A stretch of DNA of 23,955 nt from Paraphysomonas bandaiensis (Eukaryota; Chrysophyceae). Below, piece after piece: positions 19,816-23,955 of this stretch. A program made the position numbers and the translations under genes. The notes below the pieces were generated by a model, which was not told the origin of the DNA, did no database searches, and saw nothing but the letters and a program-made list of their open reading frames with translations. Position 1 is the stretch's first letter; each line of letters opens with the position of its first letter. Location: positions 1 through 23,955 of the forward strand of contig CBFFRP010000278.1 of NCBI GenBank assembly GCA_965644295.1. Direction: 5' to 3'.

Positions 19816-19878
19816 CTCAAGGGCATCTGGTGTATTGGTCTGCCAGCTGAAGTCATGCATCCGGGCTGTTCACCTTCA
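19816..19878. repeat. Direct repeat, copy 2
   Basis: It is the partner of 19580-19640, in the same orientation, about 235 bp apart, with roughly ten base differences. Confidence 0.7.
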
Positions 19879-20386
19879 GAACTCAAAAATTCAGAACTAG
19901 ACAGTTATCGTCAAATGATTGCCACTTTGTATTTACTTAACTACTTGAAGAATACTTGCGTGTAAACTCATGCCGATAAATGTGCTTTTGATAGTATACC
20001 GTTTTCATATGTATAATTTTTTTCAAGAAAATATTTCGACTCTAGCCAACAACATAAAACTTGGAATCTGTCAATAATATTCAGCAATTGTACACCATCA
20101 TAGTTTAGAATTAACCTTGATGCTTGATAGCTCTACATCTTGTAGATGCATTAGCTAACCGTTGTAGTATTTAAGTCCTTCGTACTTCGTATATAACTAC
20201 CTTAATATCAATTGTACTTACGTTAGTTAGCCTCGATTACAATGCTATATTATTATTATCTACATCTACATGTAAACACACAGAATGTGTGTATATATGC
20301 ATACACACAAACACATATCCACATAATTTCTATGGGACGGCAGTGATGCACTTAAATCTAATCAAATCGATTGATATGTCTCACCA
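19879..20386. other. Non-coding spacer
   Basis: AT-rich sequence with a CACA/TATG tract at about 20275-20315. No gene is supported. Confidence 0.5.
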
Positions 20387-20709
20387 ATGCCCTCCATCCA
20401 TTGCCGTGACATACTTATTTGGACACGTTCCAAATTTCTGGTGAGTATATGACCTCACAGTGAACTGTATGGGATCCCGTCTTTTTGGCCGTGATCCGCC
20501 TAAAATACAAGCTACAGGGATGATACGTGACCCCCACACCCTCTCTCCTCTCCAAACACTTTATATGCAATAATAAGTCAGCGATACAGACTCCTGAGTG
20601 GTTAACGTATCCCAGTGATCTGCATATAGAGATCGATAACCCATCTGAGGACTCAGTGTTATTACTCAAGACACTGGGTGTAATAGTAAATGAGTGTAGG
20701 CAAATTTAA
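20387..20709 (+). CDS. Tentative two-exon small hypothetical protein
   Basis: An ATG at 20387 opens 18 codons ending at CTG just before a perfect donor (GTGAGT, 20441). An acceptor AATAAG near 20578 leads in frame into SAIQTPEWLTYPSDLHIE and on to the TAA at 20707-20709, giving about 61 residues. The intron would be about 138 bp, longer than every other in the window, and the acceptor lacks a pyrimidine tract. I do not recognise the product. The frame after 20579 (acidic, Leu-rich end) looks protein-like, but this may be a decayed exon or chance. Confidence 0.25.
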
Positions 20710-21226
20710 CATCCCCCATTCCAAGAAAGATAGTGTGCATGTTTCTGTATACTTTATATTTCGGGAATAAATTGAAGCAGAAATCCTTTACATTACTGCA
20801 ATACAACTACGGCTATAATACAGATAATTGTTGTCTCAATATTAGTGGCATCTTTCAACAAAAATGGTGTCCCTTTTATGAGCGAGGATCATTTTTTTGG
20901 GTACACTGTCGCGCATGAATGTGCGTGTATACGATACACAGCAGTAGGAAGAAGCAAGTCGTGTTGGTCATTATCAGGCAGATGCCCTTTACACAACACA
21001 CACACAGAACATCAATTGCAACACAAACTATATCTGATAATCAAGCATTCTCATTCTCTCATGAGCTGATTGTTGCAAGTGAGTGCCTTCAGCGGTTTTT
21101 GACTGATTTTCTTTAGAGCTCACAATGTGTATGTCTGATTAGAGAGGCCTCACGTGATGCTCCAGGTGAGTTGTGATCTTTCAATATATGAATGGTGATG
21201 TTTGTGTAATTCTTATTAATATGCAG
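20710..21226. other. Spacer with a possible upstream exon of the RRM gene
   Basis: Most of this stretch holds nothing recognisable. A candidate exon end at about 21130-21165 reads ...REASRDAP and stops at a canonical donor (GTGAGT, 21166). The matching acceptor ATGCAG is at 21221-21226. Spliced in phase 1 it continues [15 protein letters not shown] before meeting a stop, one frame away from the RRM that follows. Confidence 0.4.
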
Positions 21227-21993
21227 TAGAAACAGCGGAACATTATGATACATTGGATGACCGACAACTTGTATGATGGAGACTCAAAACGGGTGTATGT
21301 AAACAACCTTTCATGGTCAGTTCGTTGGCAAGATTTGAAGGATCACATGAGGGATGCAGGTCATGGAACACGAGCTGAGGTATGCTTCAATAAGCATAAT
21401 ATTCTTTATGATAGTAGCTTCAGCTACTGTTGTCATTTCATTCATATCAAAAGTATCGTCATGAGTATATTTTCAGGTGATGATGGGATCGGATAATCGT
21501 TCGATGGGATGTGGTATTGTTGAATACGCTACAAGTGATGACGCACGTAATGCGATTGCTACGTTGCATCGTACGGAGTTAAAAGTCGTCTTCTGTCAGT
21601 GCGGCAAGATCGGGATGATGTGAAACCTATGAGGCAGTTACACCAGAATGGCCATGGGGAAATCGGTATGTGACTGACCTAACGTACGCGATGAGCTGAT
21701 AACAAATGAGCGATTGCGTCGTAAAGATATATGACGCCTACTCTAGTGTGTTTTGCTCATAACTCAATGCATTATACCACGGCTAAGTAAGCTTGCTGGT
21801 GTACAGATAAATACGTAGTATCGGATCGCTGGGTTGCCGCTGATGGAGGTAGTTCTGGTGATAACGTTATATCCAATCGTGTGTACCTCATCACAGGATG
21901 CAAGGAATGCAATAATAGAACTGAACGATTCTATCTTGCATGGCAGGCCTGGCCTGTATTCGTCAGGGAAGAGAGCCAAAAAATATATATTAG
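21227..21993 (+). pseudogene. Broken gene for a GBP2-like protein with two RRM domains
   Basis: RRM1 begins in exon 21227-21379 ([20 protein letters not shown], an RNP2 motif with the WQDLKD signature of Gbp2/Hrb1-like RNA-binding proteins). It continues after a 97-bp intron (21380-21476) with GCGIVEYATSDDARNAIATL. At about 21584-21586 one base is missing, so the expected end of the domain, RLLSVRQDRDDVKP, is in another frame. A donor GTATGT follows at 21666. Remnants of RRM2 appear at about 21815-21993: AADGGSSGD, then TSSQDARNAIIELNDSILHG in a second frame, then an RQGRE-like end in a third. A further frame break separates the upstream exon from RRM1. Several independent breaks argue for a pseudogene; assembly error would need to recur. 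The family binds RNA in processing and export. Confidence 0.7.
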
Positions 21994-22546
21994 TTACATG
22001 TGATACACGCTTTGTGGTTAATCTTTGTTGACCGGGGGATAGATGTGGGACACAAGACTTTTTGCTTGAATTCTTCTTCCTTCGCCGTTAGAGTGGGAAA
22101 GGTAGTATATATCTAATAACGAATTCAATAATTATGGAAGAGGTTCTGTGTAAGTTCATTACTACCTATACTGTGAAAATGATGATGCTGTTTTAACTTT
22201 ACAGAATATGTATTAGGGGGTATGTCTTTGTGGAGCAATATTGTTTTTACTATGTATAGGGTAGTAATAAGTAATACTCACGTTGAGTATTAGTTAAGAG
22301 TTAGTAGTGCATTTGAAATTATATGTTACACAACATGAAACAAATTAGATAATCTTATTTCAACCCAATAAAGAAGTGAATTAGCATCTTATATAACTCA
22401 ATGATAATACTGTGATCATTTGTAATTCTGTGTTTAGTGTTGTTAGGTATTCAGTGGTCAAGGAAATGCATGTATAATGTATACTTTCCTTGTGTAATAC
22501 ATAGCCTCCGTGGCTACATTTGATGACAAGAGTTGCCTCTACTCAA
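21994..22546. other. Non-coding spacer
   Basis: AT-rich, with no supportable gene. It lies between the convergent ends of the broken RRM gene and the acidic protein gene. Confidence 0.5.
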
Positions 22547-23245
22547 TTAATAATTACCATCTCCCGTATGCCAGTTTTCAGGATATATATACTCGCTATC
22601 CAGAGACTCGTCTCTGCCATAATTGGAAACATGAGCGCTTTGATGGTTGGAATCATTATCTTGTAGTTCAAATGAACTACAGTCATTATCACTTCTTTCA
22701 TTCTCCCATATAAGCTCAATTTTTTGATGTGTCAGCTCATCAGAATCATATTCGATATCTGCATCGGTACTGACTTCCCTTTCACTCATCCTGAAACAAT
22801 TATCGTCCACAGATATATTACTATAGTCTGCATCACTAGATGACGATATGTTGCAGTCATTATCTTCTACTTCAGATAGACATCGCTTCCTACCAATCGT
22901 GTTATCATAATCTCTGCTATCATCCCATATCAATTGTTCTATAGCATCTAGCTCATCAAGTGACATGGCACACAACTCATCCACATCACTTCGAATATCC
23001 TCATCAATTGGGAAGTCAGTGCCGATCGTTACATCAGCATAGTTGTTTTGTATGAATATATCATTTTGACCTTGAAGGGGTAGAGATTGATGAGTGTTGT
23101 AGACATTCTCCAGTGTTCCGTAGTTGTTCGGGGGTGAGATAACTGTACCTTCTAACTCCTGTATGTTTGATGACTGTGCAAGTTGAATGAGCGTATGAGC
23201 TGCCTCCAGATCACATTTTGGGATGGCTAAATTATGATTAGACAT
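22547..23245 (-). CDS. Acidic hypothetical protein with a duplicated LIW motif
   Basis: A single open exon of 232 residues runs from ATG to TAA. It is rich in Asp, Glu, Ser and Asn, with few basic residues apart from a GRKR patch at about 118-121. The N-terminal part (about 12-25, LEAAHTLIQLAQ) could be a short helix. Two segments resemble each other: about 97-113 (LDELDAIEQLIWDDSRDYD) and about 169-188 (DELTHQKIELIWENERSDND), sharing DEL...IE.LIW followed by acidic residues and Arg. The rest appears disordered. No family is recognised. Acidic, disordered proteins with short hydrophobic motifs often bind other nuclear proteins, but that is only a guess. The frame is long for this AT-rich sequence, which supports a real gene. 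A spliced first exon upstream cannot be excluded. Confidence 0.65.
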   Translation of the reverse strand: MSNHNLAIPKCDLEAAHTLIQLAQSSNIQELEGTVISPPNNYGTLENVYNTHQSLPLQGQNDIFIQNNYADVTIGTDFPIDEDIRSDVDELCAMSLDELDAIEQLIWDDSRDYDNTIGRKRCLSEVEDNDCNISSSSDADYSNISVDDNCFRMSEREVSTDADIEYDSDELTHQKIELIWENERSDNDCSSFELQDNDSNHQSAHVSNYGRDESLDSEYIYPENWHTGDGNY

Positions 23246-23955
23246 TGTGGATATGAATTAGAATGAAGTTGATCTTAATTGCAAGGCAGTTAGTTACGAG
23301 GATACGGAGATGCTTTCTATGAAGGTGTCCAACAAAAAAAGTATAATCTGTCCACGATTTTTTATCAAAATGATCCGCTCTCAAAAAATGAAGGAATAAA
23401 ACCCACCGAAGTGTGTATTTCTATTTTTTGTTCGTGCTGGGATGCGAAATTCCGGATTCCGAGGTATGCCCTCGATATGCAGAATGGAATGAATTTTCTT
23501 CTCAATTTCTATCAACTTAACACACCGACTATTATTTTATGGGCACATACAGTCGTCTTTGACTTACATCAGTGAATATAAGTTCCGATTCGGAGTCACA
23601 ATCAGACCACTGAGACGTCTCACACAACAGGAACTCCAACTGCCGCTTTGTCTTGAAAAGACGCCTTATAGTTACTATCTCTTTGGTACAGAGGCCATAA
23701 CACCTTTTCCCATAGCTCATATACTTAATCTTCTGTCTTTTAATTAGCATTTTGAGCTTTATATTATGCTTTAATATTAACACCACAGTGTCGATACCAT
23801 TATGCTCAAAGCAAATGTTGCTTCTGCTTTCGTAAGCACTTCGGCTTTCGAAAGCCAAAGGGCTCTGGCTTTCAACTACAAGATTTCAGTAGTTTTACGG
23901 AATGAAAGCAAAAAATGTAACAAAAACGTGGTTTTGGTTGTATCGCAAACACTCT
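23246..23955. other. Window end, no firm gene
   Basis: A minus-strand frame at 23532-23858 is open but starts at TTG; its first ATG gives a short Lys/Arg-rich product ending SQRRLYVPIK. It could be the last exon of a gene whose beginning lies beyond the window. Nothing else is supported. Confidence 0.35.

Overview
This is a nuclear window from a microbial eukaryote, about 24 kb. The signs are spliceosomal GT-AG introns, nearly all 46 to 107 bp, an ERK-type MAP kinase, an F-box/ankyrin protein and a secreted protein with hundreds of residues of Cys-rich modules. TAA, TAG and TGA all end genes, so the nuclear code looks standard. Spaces between genes are AT-rich, with many short simple repeats. 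The ankyrin type (repeats ending in Cys-Pro-Trp) and the ephrin-receptor-like Cys modules are common in free-living algae and protists. I cannot fix the lineage from the sequence alone.

Layout. 1-947: intergenic, with a dispersed repeat. 948-1240 (-): a two-exon gene for a tiny mitochondrial protein resembling COA3. 1241-3864: non-coding, with a 632-bp inverted-repeat (foldback/MITE-like) element at 2481-3112. 4008-5525 (-): an intronless F-box/ankyrin gene followed by decayed repeats. 5526-8586: non-coding, with a small palindromic element and a possible transposase remnant. 8587-13570 (-): a 14-exon gene for a secreted protein of about 1419 residues, the centrepiece of the window. 14232-15724 (+): a five-exon ERK-type MAPK, divergent from it. 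16657-17190: a perfect (ATGT)n microsatellite of about 133 units. 17290-18957 (+): a five-exon gene for an unclassified protein with about 8 membrane spans. 18958-21129: repeat-rich spacer. 21227-21993 (+): a broken RNA-binding (RRM) gene. 22547-23245 (-): an acidic orphan protein. 23246-23955: nothing firm.

The gene models for the large secreted protein, the kinase, the membrane protein and the COA3-like protein were assembled by hand from splice sites. In each, exon phases agree, the summed length is a multiple of three, and protein motifs continue across the junctions. No operon-like or single-pathway relation links the genes. The most unusual object is the secreted protein: it joins an intradiol-dioxygenase-like domain lacking a key metal ligand to discoidin-like and Cys-rich modules, with mostly phase-1 introns like those of shuffled animal extracellular proteins.
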